Positions 7,917-17,087 of a stretch of 63,111 nucleotides of DNA are shown one piece after another; the first letter of the stretch is position 1; the number at the start of each line of letters is the position of its first letter. Source of the DNA: an uncultured Gammaproteobacteria bacterium (GTDB lineage: Bacteria; Pseudomonadota; Gammaproteobacteria; SZUA-140); contig CALZMY010000204.1 in the NCBI GenBank assembly GCA_945788675.1, positions 1 to 63,111 on the forward strand. The letters run 5' to 3'. A program made the position numbers and the translations under genes. The notes below the pieces were generated by a model. The model searched no databases, was not told the origin of the DNA, and worked only from the letters and a program-made list of their open reading frames with translations.

Positions 7917-8210
7917 TTATACACCCTCAAACGCCACCCCGATGGTGAATAGCTCTTTATCCGCAGCATTTTTTACCCATTTGACGCGGGCAGGTTGCGC
8001 ACCAGTAAACCCCTCGATCCCTTCGAGCCACAGTTCGTCATCGATTTCGTGAGGGACGCCGACCTGCATGCCAAGCCCACCCTTGCTGATATCGATAATA
8101 GTGGCAGGAGAGTAAACACGCTCATTACTGTTTTCAGCATCAATGTGCAGAAAATAGATGGTCTCTTCATTGAGTGAGGTGCGTGGAAATCGGCGTTGTT
8201 CAGCACTCAT
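7917..8210 (-). CDS. PilZ domain protein
   Basis: A 97-residue single-domain PilZ protein. The c-di-GMP-binding signature is intact: RRFPR (the RxxxR element, residues 6-10) and, downstream, IDISKGGLGM (the D/NxSxxG element). PilZ domains act as c-di-GMP effectors in motility, polysaccharide synthesis or twitching; the output of this one is unknown. The ATG at 8210 is preceded by GGGAGAGAG; the longer frame to 8252 would hide this ribosome site. It follows recN by 44 bases on the same strand and converges on the CPBP protease gene. Confidence 0.9.
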   Translation of the reverse strand: MSAEQRRFPRTSLNEETIYFLHIDAENSNERVYSPATIIDISKGGLGMQVGVPHEIDDELWLEGIEGFTGAQPARVKWVKNAADKELFTIGVAFEGV

Positions 8211-8254
8211 GTGATCTCTCTCCCTGTTTTGGATTGAAAAGTTATTAATCAATA

Positions 8255-9952
8255 TTACGGCTGCTGTTGTGCCTTGGTGATCATTTCATGTGCATGGGCA
8301 CGGGTCTGATCGGTGATGTCGATACCGCCGAGCATGCGCGCGATCTCTTCGTTGCGTTTTTCCTCATCCAGTGTTTGCACCTGAGTCTCGACACGCTTAT
8401 CAGTCAGCTGTTTGTTAACCTGTAGATGATGATGACCCAATGCGGCCACCTGTGGCAAGTGGGTAACACACAATACCTGGCGTGAGTTGCCAAGTTCGCG
8501 TAGTTTTTGGCCGACAATTTCGGCGACACGGCCACCAATGCCAACGTCGACCTCATCGAAGATCAGTGTTGGGATGCCCCCTTGTTGTGATGTAATCACC
8601 TGTATGGCAAGGCTGATACGTGATAGTTCACCACCGGAGGCGATCTTATTGAGCGCCTTGGCCATCTGGTTTGGGTTTGTTCTGACCAGAAATTCGATCT
8701 GCTCTGTGCCGTGTACGGTAAACTTTTCATCGTCACCATCAGACTGAAGGGGCGTGACTGTGATCTCGAAGGCGCCCCCTGGCATGCCGAGCCTGTGCAT
8801 GTTGTCACTGACGAGCCGGTTGAGTTTTTTAGCGGCGCTGCGGCGTCCTTTGCATAGTTTGCTCGCGAGTTTACGGTAGTGTGTCGCTTTTATTTCGATC
8901 TCTTTTTCGAGCTGATCCAGTGTCGCGTCTGCATTATCCAGGGAGGCCAGCTCGTCGCATAGCGTCTGATAATGTGCTGGCAACTCCGTTGGCCGTACGC
9001 GGTGTTTACGTGCTGCATCATGGATATCGCTGAGACGCTGTTCCACTTCGCTGAGGCGTTGCGGGTCAAGCTCCAGTGCATCGAGCTGCTGGCGCAGTTC
9101 GTGTGTCGCTTCGTTGATCTGAATGGCGGCGCTTTCCACCATCTCGACTACCGGGACGAGCTGTTTATCACTATCGAGCAGCGGTTGCAGCAGGGTGGTG
9201 ACCCGCTGCAACTGGTGGCTGATGGCGTGGTCATCATCGTCCAGTCTCTGTAGCGCTGCCTGGCTGGCATTGATCAGTTGTCCCGCATTGGCGAGACGTT
9301 TGTGTTCCTCTTCCAGTTGTTGCAGGCCGTTGGTCGTCAGGTTGAGTGCCTTAAGCTCTTCGGTCTGGTGGCGTAGCAGTGTCATCTGCTGGTCACGGGA
9401 ACGGGCGGCTTCGTTGAGCGTTGTGAATTCACGGTTGATCTTTTGCCACTGGCGGAAGGTGATGGCGACTTCATCGACAACTGTTTTGTGGTTGGCGTAG
9501 CGATCCAGCAGACGACGCTGTTCATCGCGTCTGACCAGTGACTGGTGTTCGTGCTGGCCGTGGATGTCGACCAGCTGCTCACCCAGTTCGCGTAACATTT
9601 GTAGCGTCGTTGGGCGGCCGTTGATATAGGCCCTGGAGCGTCCTTCTCTGGTGACAGTGCGGCGCAGCTGGCATTCGCCCGGATTACTGTCGTCATCGAG
9701 CTCATTGGAATGGAGCCATGTGGTTGCCTGCTCTGCATCGCTGAGTTCAAAGGTGGCGCTGATCTCGGCACGTTCGCTGCCGTGCCTCACCATGTCGCTG
9801 TCGGCACGGTCGCCAAGCACCTGTCCCAGGGCATCTATTAGTATCGATTTACCCGTGCCGGTTTCGCCAGTGAGTACTGACAGGCCGTTATTGAAATTGA
9901 GGTCGAGTTGTTCGACGATGGCAAAATTACGGATGTGGATGTGACTTAGCAT
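8255..9952 (-). CDS. recN: DNA repair protein RecN
   Basis: SMC-like ATPase that acts at double-strand breaks. The 565-residue length is normal. Walker A is at residues 29-36 (GETGTGKS); the ABC signature and Walker B appear near the C-terminus as ASGGELSRISLAIQ and PTLIFDEVDVGIGG, followed by VTHLPQVAALGHHH. The middle (about 150-370) is a heptad-rich, Q/E/L-rich coiled coil interrupted by the zinc-less hinge. It lies 14 bases after nadK and probably shares its transcript. No LexA-type box (CTGT-N8-ACAG) was seen just upstream. Confidence 0.96.
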   Translation of the reverse strand: MLSHIHIRNFAIVEQLDLNFNNGLSVLTGETGTGKSILIDALGQVLGDRADSDMVRHGSERAEISATFELSDAEQATTWLHSNELDDDSNPGECQLRRTVTREGRSRAYINGRPTTLQMLRELGEQLVDIHGQHEHQSLVRRDEQRRLLDRYANHKTVVDEVAITFRQWQKINREFTTLNEAARSRDQQMTLLRHQTEELKALNLTTNGLQQLEEEHKRLANAGQLINASQAALQRLDDDDHAISHQLQRVTTLLQPLLDSDKQLVPVVEMVESAAIQINEATHELRQQLDALELDPQRLSEVEQRLSDIHDAARKHRVRPTELPAHYQTLCDELASLDNADATLDQLEKEIEIKATHYRKLASKLCKGRRSAAKKLNRLVSDNMHRLGMPGGAFEITVTPLQSDGDDEKFTVHGTEQIEFLVRTNPNQMAKALNKIASGGELSRISLAIQVITSQQGGIPTLIFDEVDVGIGGRVAEIVGQKLRELGNSRQVLCVTHLPQVAALGHHHLQVNKQLTDKRVETQVQTLDEEKRNEEIARMLGGIDITDQTRAHAHEMITKAQQQP

Positions 9953-9966
9953 GATGCGATATTTCG

Positions 9967-10848
9967 TTACGAAGTTTCGGCCCAGTGGAGTTTAGCCCTG
10001 AGAATCTCGTAATGGTCGTGTTGTGACGGGTGGATCAGCTGGATGGGCTGTTCCTTCTTTTTGACCTGGATGCGATCACCAGAGGAGAGTCCAAAACTGA
10101 TCTGGCCATCACAGGTGACCTGTGCATTGTCATGATTGCGCTCGCAGATCACCACCTCCACTTCTTTGTCGCCATCGATCACGATGGGGCGATTGCTCAT
10201 GGTGTGTGGGCAGACAGGCACCAGCAGCAGGGCGTTGAGCGTTGGGTCGATGATCGGTCCGCCGGCAGAGAGGGCGTAGGCAGTCGAGCCAGTGGGTGTC
10301 GAGATGATCAGCCCGTCGGAACGCTGCTGGTTTACCAGTTTGCCGTTGATATAGGTCTCCAGTTCGATCATGCGGGCGACATTCCATTTGTGGATGACGA
10401 CGTCATTGAAGGCGCTCGCCTCATTGAGCTTTTCGCCCTGGCGGATGATGGTACTGTTGAGCAGAAAGCGTTCTTCTGTGATGTAGTGGCCTTGCAGGAT
10501 CTCGCCGAGGTATTCGATCATATTATCGTGTGAGATGTCGGTCAGAAAGCCGAGACGGCCAAGATTGACACCGGCCAGCGGCACATTGTGATCGGCCAGT
10601 GCGCGTGCGGCGTTGAGCAGTGTGCCGTCACCACCGACGACGATGGCGAGGTCGCAGCGCTCACCAATTTCATTACGGCTACAGACCTGCAGTGAACTGT
10701 TGACGACAATATCGGCATTCACCTCGTCGAGGTAGACGGTCAGCCCCTGTTCCAATAGCGATTGACTAAGGGTCTCCAGTGCCTCGCCAACGCGCGGGTC
10801 ACTCTGTTTGCCAATCAGGCCGATGGTTTTAAATGTTTGTTGTGTCAT
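9967..10848 (-). CDS. nadK: NAD kinase
   Basis: Phosphorylates NAD to NADP with ATP (or polyphosphate in some species), setting the cellular NADPH pool. The catalytic GGDGT motif is at residues 72-76 (Asp74), the second loop is ISTPTGSTAYALSAGGP, and LGRLGFLTD lies between them. Length (293 aa) is typical. The order nadK-recN is common in gammaproteobacteria. Its promoter must lie in the 107 bases before the CIRCE-controlled hrcA promoter, from which it is divergent. Confidence 0.96.
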   Translation of the reverse strand: MTQQTFKTIGLIGKQSDPRVGEALETLSQSLLEQGLTVYLDEVNADIVVNSSLQVCSRNEIGERCDLAIVVGGDGTLLNAARALADHNVPLAGVNLGRLGFLTDISHDNMIEYLGEILQGHYITEERFLLNSTIIRQGEKLNEASAFNDVVIHKWNVARMIELETYINGKLVNQQRSDGLIISTPTGSTAYALSAGGPIIDPTLNALLLVPVCPHTMSNRPIVIDGDKEVEVVICERNHDNAQVTCDGQISFGLSSGDRIQVKKKEQPIQLIHPSQHDHYEILRAKLHWAETS

Positions 10849-10941
10849 CGTTTTTTCCGTTTCTCACGAATTTCCTACACGCCTCGTTGCGAAAGTATCA
10901 CGGACGCCACAAATCGCCAATAACTTCATTTTATCAATGAC

Positions 10942-10982
10942 TTGCAAATTCGAGTTTAGCACTCTAAGATTGCGAGTGCTAA
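10942..10982 (+). promoter_or_regulatory. hrcA promoter with overlapping CIRCE operator
   Basis: TTGCAA at 10942-10947 and TAAGAT at 10965-10970 are spaced by 17 bases, a good sigma-70 promoter. The perfect CIRCE element TTAGCACTC-N9-GAGTGCTAA occupies 10956-10982, covering the -10 box. HrcA bound here would block RNA polymerase. It sits 47 bases upstream of hrcA, so the repressor controls its own gene and probably grpE-dnaK. Confidence 0.93.
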
Positions 10983-11029
10983 TATCTGCAACCCATATTT
11001 AAACAGCTGATTAAGACCTGAGATAGACA

Positions 11030-12079
11030 GTGGCAGAAGAACTTGGAGATCGCGCTCAGCATCTGCTTAAGGTGTTAGTGGAGAGCTATATTCGCAGCGG
11101 ACAGCCGATCGGTTCGCGTGCGCTAGCGCGTGATTCCGGGCTTGATGTGAGTGCGGCGACGGTGCGCAATGCGATGGCCGATCTTGAAGAGCTTGGCATG
11201 GTCTGTTCACCTCACACCTCAGCCGGGCGTATCCCGACTAATAAGGGTTATCGCATCTTTGTTGATTCACTGCTGACGATCAAACCGCTGAGTGAGCGCG
11301 AGATTGTGACGATGCGCGGTCAGCTTGGCAGGGAAGAGTCGGATCGGGAATTAGCGGCATCGGTCTCAAACTACCTTGCGGGGATTACAGAGATGGCCGG
11401 GATGGTGATGATCCCGCGTACCGCGAAGCGTTCTTCGTTGCGCCATATCGAGTTTATGCCGCTCTCTGATAACCGCGTCCTGGCGATTTTGGTGATCAAC
11501 GAAAAAGATGTGCAGAACACGGTGATCAAGGCGGATCGCCATTATTCGGCAGCGGAGTTACAGCAGTCAGCCAATTATCTGAATAGCGAGCTGGCGGGGC
11601 ATGAACTGTTTGATGTGCGTCATCGTATTCTCAAGGAGTTGCGCGAGACCAAGGCCGGTATGGAGCAGATGATGCATCAGGCGATTACGATGGCTGAGCA
11701 GGTATTTGATCAGCCAGCATCACCGTCGGATAGCGATGATTTTGTGATGAGTGGTCAGACTCGTTTGATGGAGTTCGAAGAACTGTCAGATATCGATAAA
11801 TTGCGTGGTCTGTTCGAGGCCTTTAATGAAAAACAACAGATCCTGCAGCTGCTGGATCAATGTCTCGATGGCGATGGGGTGCAGATCTTCATCGGTGATG
11901 AGTCGGGTTATGGCGTGCTGGATGAGTGCAGTATGGTGACCTCTGGCTATCAGGTGGATGGCGAGGTACTTGGAATTTTGGGTGTGATTGGCCCGACACG
12001 GATGGCCTATGAGCGAGTGATCCCAATTGTCGATGTGACGGCAAAATTGGTGAGCGCCGCCTTGGCTCAGTCAAAATAG
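11030..12079 (+). CDS. hrcA: heat-inducible transcription repressor HrcA
   Basis: Repressor of class I heat-shock genes; it needs GroEL for activity and binds CIRCE. The N-terminal winged helix (residues 1-75) contains SYIRSGQPIGSRALARDSG and SAATVRNAMADLEELG, followed by SAGRIPTNKGYRIFVD; the rest is the GAF-like and dimerisation part. Length 349 aa is typical. Start is GTG at 11030. HrcA is absent from enterics but present in several other gammaproteobacterial lineages. It leads the order hrcA-grpE-dnaK-dnaJ, and the CIRCE element lies directly upstream. Confidence 0.96.
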   Translation: MAEELGDRAQHLLKVLVESYIRSGQPIGSRALARDSGLDVSAATVRNAMADLEELGMVCSPHTSAGRIPTNKGYRIFVDSLLTIKPLSEREIVTMRGQLGREESDRELAASVSNYLAGITEMAGMVMIPRTAKRSSLRHIEFMPLSDNRVLAILVINEKDVQNTVIKADRHYSAAELQQSANYLNSELAGHELFDVRHRILKELRETKAGMEQMMHQAITMAEQVFDQPASPSDSDDFVMSGQTRLMEFEELSDIDKLRGLFEAFNEKQQILQLLDQCLDGDGVQIFIGDESGYGVLDECSMVTSGYQVDGEVLGILGVIGPTRMAYERVIPIVDVTAKLVSAALAQSK

Positions 12080-12133
12080 CCCCTATTATAGATTAATTAT
12101 TATCACAATTTCTGGATTGGAGAGTCATAGATC

Positions 12134-12769
12134 ATGAGTAAAGAACAGGAAGTATCTAGCAGCGCTGAAGAGATTCAGGCGGCATCTGAAGGTGAAATCG
12201 AGTCTGGAAATGAGCAGGTGGTTGAAGGTGAAGCCCCGCTCCAGTCACACGAAGAGCTGTTGCTGACGCTGCAAGATGCGCAGGCAAAGGCGGATGAATA
12301 CTGGAACCAGCTGTTGATGGCCCGGGCGGATCTTTCTAACGTGCAGCGGCGCGCAGAGCGTGATCTGGCCAATGCCCATAAATATGGTGTAGAGAAGCTG
12401 GCGCTGGAGCTAATCCCGATTAAGGACAGTATGGAGCTGGGGATGGCAGCCGTTGCCGAAGGTGATGAGCAGGATGAGGGGCGCGCCAAGATCAGGGAAG
12501 GGATGGAACTGACGCTACAGATGTTCTCTGGCGTGCTGGAGAAATTTGGCATCAAAGAGGTTAATCCGCAGGGCGAAAAGTTTAACCCTGAGTTTCATCA
12601 GGCGATGTCGATGCAGGAGACCAGCGATTTTGCCCCGAATACTGTGATGGCGGTATTTCAGAAAGGTTACGTGTTGAGTGATCGTCTGATTCGTCCTGCG
12701 ATGGTCGTTGTGTCGAAGGCTGCGGCAGGCCAGGACGATCAGCAGAATAAAATTGATGAAACGGCTTGA
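12134..12769 (+). CDS. grpE: nucleotide exchange factor GrpE
   Basis: Cochaperone that releases ADP from DnaK and acts as a thermosensor. After an acidic, low-complexity N-terminus (residues 1-45), a long coiled coil runs from LLLTLQDAQAKADEYWNQL to about residue 100. The C-terminal beta domain has the family end NTVMAVFQKGYVLSDRLIRPAMVVV. The 211-residue length is usual. It lies 54 bases after hrcA and 95 before dnaK; no terminator separates them, so cotranscription is likely. The start ATG 12134 follows GGAGAG. Confidence 0.96.
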   Translation: MSKEQEVSSSAEEIQAASEGEIESGNEQVVEGEAPLQSHEELLLTLQDAQAKADEYWNQLLMARADLSNVQRRAERDLANAHKYGVEKLALELIPIKDSMELGMAAVAEGDEQDEGRAKIREGMELTLQMFSGVLEKFGIKEVNPQGEKFNPEFHQAMSMQETSDFAPNTVMAVFQKGYVLSDRLIRPAMVVVSKAAAGQDDQQNKIDETA

Positions 12770-12864
12770 AAAGCCGAATCACAGACATTATATCGAGATG
12801 CAAGCTTAATAAATTTTTTATAAACAGATAAGTAATAACAGATTTAACAACGGAGATTCAGGAT

Positions 12865-14814
12865 ATGGGAAAAATAATTGGTATTGACTTGGGTACCACC
12901 AACTCTTGTGTAGCAGTGATGGATGGTGACAAGCCGCGTGTGCTCGAGAACAGCGAGGGTAACCGTACCACCCCATCTGTTGTTGCTTACACTGATGATA
13001 ACGAAATTCTGGTAGGGCAGTCGGCCAAGCGCCAGGCAGTCACCAATCCTATCAACACCCTGTTTGCAATCAAGCGTCTGATCGGACGTCGTTTTGATGA
13101 AGAAGTGGTACAGCGTGATATCAAACTGGTGCCATACAATATTGTCAAGGCTGACAATGGTGATGCCTGGGTTGAGGTTAATGGTAATAAGATGGCCGCC
13201 CCTGAGGTCTCCGCACGTGTTTTGATGAAGATGAAAAAGACCGCTGAAGATTTTCTCGGTGAAGAGGTGACAGAAGCTGTCATTACCGTACCAGCCTATT
13301 TTAATGATTCGCAGCGTCAGGCCACCAAGGATGCAGGCAAGATCGCTGGTCTTGATGTGAAGCGTATCATCAATGAGCCAACTGCGGCGGCGCTGGCCTA
13401 CGGCATGGATAAAAATCGTGGTGATTCCAAGATCGCAGTTTATGATCTGGGTGGTGGTACCTTTGATATCTCAATTATCGAGATTGCAGAGATTGAAGGT
13501 GAGCATCAGTTTGAAGTACTGTCGACCAATGGTGATACCTTCCTCGGTGGTGAAGATTTTGATACCCGCCTGATCGACTATCTCTCTGACGAATTCAAGA
13601 AAGACTCGGGTGTTGATCTGCATACCGATCCACTCGCACTGCAGCGTCTGAAAGAGGCGGCAGAGAAGGCGAAGATCGAACTTTCGTCAAGTCAGCAGAC
13701 CGACGTCAACCTGCCGTACATCACTGCGGATGCAAGTGGTCCAAAACATCTTAATATCAAGATGACCCGTGCCAAGCTGGAGTCGCTGGTTGAAGATCTC
13801 GTAATGGGGTCGATTGAGCCGTGTAAGATTGCACTGAAAGATGCAGGCCTGAGCGCCTCTGAGATTGATGATGTGATCCTTGTCGGTGGTCAGACCCGTA
13901 TGCCGAAGGTGCAGGAGGCGGTGCAAAATTTCTTTGGTCGCGAACCACGTAAGGATGTTAACCCGGATGAGGCGGTTGCTGTGGGTGCTGCGATTCAGGG
14001 TGGCGTATTGGGCGGTGACGTTAAAGATGTTCTGCTGCTTGATGTTACCCCGTTATCGCTAGGTATCGAAACCATGGGTGGCGTGATGACCAAGCTGATT
14101 GAAAAGAACACCACTATCCCTACCAAGGCGAGCCAGGTGTTCTCGACTGCTGATGATAACCAAACCGCAGTGACCGTGCATGTGTTGCAGGGTGAGCGTG
14201 AAGTGGCAACGGCCAATAAATCACTGGGCCGATTTGACCTGAGCGATATTCCACCAGCACAGCGTGGTGTACCGCAGATCGAGGTGAGCTTTGACATCGA
14301 TGCCAACGGTATCCTCAATGTTTCTGCAAAAGACAAGGCGACGGGTAAAGAGCAGTCGATTGTGATCAAGGCCTCCAGCGGTCTGTCGGATGAAGAGGTT
14401 GCACAGATGGTCTCGGATGCCGAGGCGCATGCGGAAGATGATCGCAAGTTCCACGAACTGGTGGCGGCACGTAATCAGGCGGACAACATGATCCACGCGG
14501 TTAATAAATCTGTTGAAGACCTGGGTGATCAGGTTGATGCAGAAGAGAAGAGCAAGATCGAAGCGGCGATCGAAGACCTTAAGGGTGTATTGCAGGGCGA
14601 TGACCTGGAGCAGATTGAAGCGAAGACCAAAGCGCTGACCGAGGCCTCTGCAAAGATTGCAGAAAAAGCCTATGCACAGCAGGGCGGTGCTGAAGGTGCA
14701 GGTGCTGCTGAAGCAGCGCAAGAGGGTGCTTCTTCTAGCAGTACCGAAGGTGCCGGCAACGAAAATGTTGTGGATGCCGAATTTGAAGAAGTGAAGGATG
14801 ATAAAAAGAAGTAG
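12865..14814 (+). CDS. dnaK: molecular chaperone DnaK (Hsp70)
   Basis: ATP-dependent chaperone of the cytosol. The actin-like ATPase half starts GIDLGTTNSCVAVMDG and contains YDLGGGTFDISI and VGGQTRMPKVQE; the linker DVLLLDVTPLSLG leads into the substrate-binding beta-sandwich and helical lid, and the protein ends EFEEVKDDKKK. All 649 residues align with what is normal for the family, and nothing is missing. The start ATG 12865 has CGGAG upstream. An intrinsic terminator follows, separating it from dnaJ. Confidence 0.98.
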   Translation: MGKIIGIDLGTTNSCVAVMDGDKPRVLENSEGNRTTPSVVAYTDDNEILVGQSAKRQAVTNPINTLFAIKRLIGRRFDEEVVQRDIKLVPYNIVKADNGDAWVEVNGNKMAAPEVSARVLMKMKKTAEDFLGEEVTEAVITVPAYFNDSQRQATKDAGKIAGLDVKRIINEPTAAALAYGMDKNRGDSKIAVYDLGGGTFDISIIEIAEIEGEHQFEVLSTNGDTFLGGEDFDTRLIDYLSDEFKKDSGVDLHTDPLALQRLKEAAEKAKIELSSSQQTDVNLPYITADASGPKHLNIKMTRAKLESLVEDLVMGSIEPCKIALKDAGLSASEIDDVILVGGQTRMPKVQEAVQNFFGREPRKDVNPDEAVAVGAAIQGGVLGGDVKDVLLLDVTPLSLGIETMGGVMTKLIEKNTTIPTKASQVFSTADDNQTAVTVHVLQGEREVATANKSLGRFDLSDIPPAQRGVPQIEVSFDIDANGILNVSAKDKATGKEQSIVIKASSGLSDEEVAQMVSDAEAHAEDDRKFHELVAARNQADNMIHAVNKSVEDLGDQVDAEEKSKIEAAIEDLKGVLQGDDLEQIEAKTKALTEASAKIAEKAYAQQGGAEGAGAAEAAQEGASSSSTEGAGNENVVDAEFEEVKDDKKK

Positions 14815-14885
14815 TCCGTGAACAATGGGGTGCGATTATTACATGGCGTGCCATTTAGTACCTCATTGAGCGTGATATTTTGAGG

Positions 14886-14914
14886 CGCGGGGTTTTTGAA
14901 CCCCGCGTCTTTTA
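14886..14914 (+). terminator. intrinsic terminator between dnaK and dnaJ
   Basis: CGCGGGGTT pairs perfectly with AACCCCGCG across a four-base TTTG loop and is followed by TCTTTTAT. It should stop much of the dnaK transcript before dnaJ, letting the cell make more DnaK than DnaJ unless read-through or a separate promoter supplies dnaJ. Confidence 0.8.
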
Positions 14915-14966
14915 TGTTTAGTACGTAGAAAATATTTTTCCAGCAATAGAGATTTAGGCAGAGAAT

Positions 14967-16115
14967 ATGGCGAAAAGGGATTACTACGAGGTACTTGGGG
15001 TAGCGAAAAATGCCTCGGATGCTGAGTTGAAAAAGGCTTACCGACGGCTGGCGATGAAGCATCATCCGGATCGTAACCCCGATAACAAAGGTGCAGAAGA
15101 AAAATTCAAGGAGGCCAAAGAGGCCTACGAGACACTTGCTGACGCGCAAAAGCGTGCAGCCTATGACCAGTTTGGCCACGCCGGCGTCGATCCATCTGCG
15201 GGCGGTTTTGGGGGTGGTCGTGGTGGTGGTAGCGGTAATTTTAGCGATATTTTTGATGATGTCTTTGGTGATATCTTTGGTGGTTCACGTGGCGCAGGTG
15301 CGGGTGGTCAGGGGCATGTTTACCGCGGTGCCGATCTCCGTTATGACCTCGACCTGAGTCTCGAAGATGCAGTGCAGGGCACCACCGTTAAGGTGCGTCT
15401 ACCCACCAAAGTCCAGTGTACTACCTGTAATGGTAGTGGTGCCAAGAAAGGGAGTTCGCCAACCGTCTGCGCAACCTGTAACGGGCAGGGGCAGGTGCGG
15501 ATGCAACAGGGTTTCTTCTCGATCCAGCAGGCGTGTCCTAAATGTAAAGGTAAAGGGAAAACGATCTCTTCTCCCTGTGGTGACTGCCATGGTGAAGGGC
15601 GTAAGCAGGAACAGAAGACACTGTCAGTGAAGATCCCTGCCGGTGTTGATAGCGGTGATCGGATTCGTCTTTCTGGTGAAGGCGAGGCGGGTGAAAATGG
15701 TGGGCCTGCCGGAGACCTCTATGTGCAGGTGCGGGTGCGCGCGCATTCGATCTTCTCACGTGATGGCAGTAACCTCTATTGTGAGATGCCGATCAGTTTT
15801 GTCACCGCCGCCCTGGGTGGTGAGCTGGATGTGCCGACGCTTTCCGGTCGTGTGAAGTTGAAAATCCCCACTGAGACGCAGACTGGGCGTGTTTTCCGCC
15901 TGCGTGAAAAGGGGGTTAAGTCGGTCCATGGCGGTGCCGTGGGTGATCTCCTGTGTAAGGTGATTGTTGAGACCCCGGTGAGCCTCAGTGCTCAGCAGAA
16001 AGAGATTTTGCAGGAGTTCGAGGGAACGTTAGTGGATGCAGGTAGCAAGCACAGTCCTAAGTCTCATTCGTGGTTTGGTGGGGTGAAGAAGTTCTTCGAA
16101 GATTTGAAGATTTAA
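14967..16115 (+). CDS. dnaJ: chaperone DnaJ (Hsp40)
   Basis: Delivers substrates to DnaK and stimulates its ATPase. The J domain (residues 1-70) carries the HPD triad in MKHHPDRNPDNKG. A Gly/Phe-rich stretch follows (about 76-115). Four CxxCxGxG zinc-finger repeats are visible, starting CTTCNGSG, CATCNGQG, CPKCKGKG and CGDCHGEG, and then the two beta-sandwich substrate domains. At 382 aa it is a complete type I DnaJ. A terminator upstream implies partly independent expression. dapB follows after 15 bases. Confidence 0.97.
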   Translation: MAKRDYYEVLGVAKNASDAELKKAYRRLAMKHHPDRNPDNKGAEEKFKEAKEAYETLADAQKRAAYDQFGHAGVDPSAGGFGGGRGGGSGNFSDIFDDVFGDIFGGSRGAGAGGQGHVYRGADLRYDLDLSLEDAVQGTTVKVRLPTKVQCTTCNGSGAKKGSSPTVCATCNGQGQVRMQQGFFSIQQACPKCKGKGKTISSPCGDCHGEGRKQEQKTLSVKIPAGVDSGDRIRLSGEGEAGENGGPAGDLYVQVRVRAHSIFSRDGSNLYCEMPISFVTAALGGELDVPTLSGRVKLKIPTETQTGRVFRLREKGVKSVHGGAVGDLLCKVIVETPVSLSAQQKEILQEFEGTLVDAGSKHSPKSHSWFGGVKKFFEDLKI

Positions 16116-16130
16116 CCTGGAGAACGGCTA

Positions 16131-16952
16131 ATGATCCGGATTGGAATTACAGGGGCGGCGGGCCGTATGGGACGTTGCCTGATCGAGGCGTGCCAGCAGC
16201 GTAGCGACGAAGTTCAGTTCAGCGCGGCAATTGAGCACCCTGAAAGCTCATTAGTGGGCGTGGATGCCCTTGAGGTGGCTGGCCTGGGAGGGAGTGGATT
16301 GGCGTCTGCCGAGGTGCGCATCAGCGCGGGCGTTGCAGCGGTTAGCGATGACTTTGATGTGCTGGTCGATTTTACCCGGCCGGATGTCACGATCGCCAAT
16401 CTTGCCATTTGCCGTGAGGCGGGCAAGGCGATGGTGATAGGGACCACCGGACTGTCTGATGATGACAAACAGGCGATAAGCGATGCGGCAAAAGATATCC
16501 CGATTGTCTTTGCACCTAATATGAGTGTTGGCGTTAATCTCTGTTTCAAGCTGCTGGAGATGGCCGCAAAGGTGCTGGGCGATGAGGTCGATATCGAGGT
16601 GATCGAGGCGCACCACCGGCATAAGGTTGATGCCCCCTCCGGGACTGCACTGCGCATGGGGGAGGTGATCGCCGAGACGCTGGGGCGTGATCTTAATGAA
16701 TGTGCTGTCTATGGTCGTGAGGGAGTGACCGGTGAGCGTGAGCGCAAGACCATCGGTTTCGAGACCATCCGTGCGGGTGATATTGTCGGTGATCACACGG
16801 TGCTATTTGCCGCGCTGGGTGAGCGTGTCGAGATTACCCATAAGGCCTCCAGCCGCATGACGTTTGCGAGTGGTGCAATACGCGCGGCGATCTGGCTGAA
16901 AGCACATCAAAATGGCCTGTACGATATGCAGGACGTTCTGGGGCTGAAATAG
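16131..16952 (+). CDS. dapB: 4-hydroxy-tetrahydrodipicolinate reductase
   Basis: Second dedicated step of the diaminopimelate/lysine pathway: reduces the DapA product with NAD(P)H in the cytosol. The nucleotide-binding N-terminus is IGITGAAGRMGRCL; the substrate motif EAHHRHKVDAPSGTAL contains the catalytic His pair and Lys. The domain ends with ASSRMTFASGAIRAAIWL. Length 273 aa is standard. It lies 15 bases after dnaJ (RBS CTGGAG) and is probably cotranscribed; dnaJ-dapB-carA order is widespread in gammaproteobacteria. Confidence 0.97.
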   Translation: MIRIGITGAAGRMGRCLIEACQQRSDEVQFSAAIEHPESSLVGVDALEVAGLGGSGLASAEVRISAGVAAVSDDFDVLVDFTRPDVTIANLAICREAGKAMVIGTTGLSDDDKQAISDAAKDIPIVFAPNMSVGVNLCFKLLEMAAKVLGDEVDIEVIEAHHRHKVDAPSGTALRMGEVIAETLGRDLNECAVYGREGVTGERERKTIGFETIRAGDIVGDHTVLFAALGERVEITHKASSRMTFASGAIRAAIWLKAHQNGLYDMQDVLGLK

Positions 16953-16996
16953 CGTCATCATCTATACTCTTTTCCCGTATTGATCATGATGTTGGA

Positions 16997-17026
16997 TGGA
17001 CACCCTACATTCAGATAGGGTAAAAT
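16997..17026 (+). promoter_or_regulatory. candidate carA promoter
   Basis: TGGACA (16997-17002) and TAAAAT (17021-17026) are separated by 18 bases. The spacer itself is an inverted repeat, CCCTA-N8-TAGGG, which might be an operator. It leaves a leader of about 105 bases before carA. Confidence 0.4.
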
Positions 17027-17087
17027 CCTGTCGTCTGAACAGCGTGATCGTGGCTGCGTAGGCAATCAAACTATATTGAGTTTTTAG

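Noticed and set aside
10030..10533. 167-codon plus-strand frame opposite nadK
   Set aside because: No ribosome site or family pattern; NadK motifs on the minus strand explain the coding signal.
12080..12133. sigma-32 promoter before grpE
   Set aside because: I looked for a CTTGAAA-N13-CCCATNT pattern before grpE, dnaK and dnaJ and found no convincing match.
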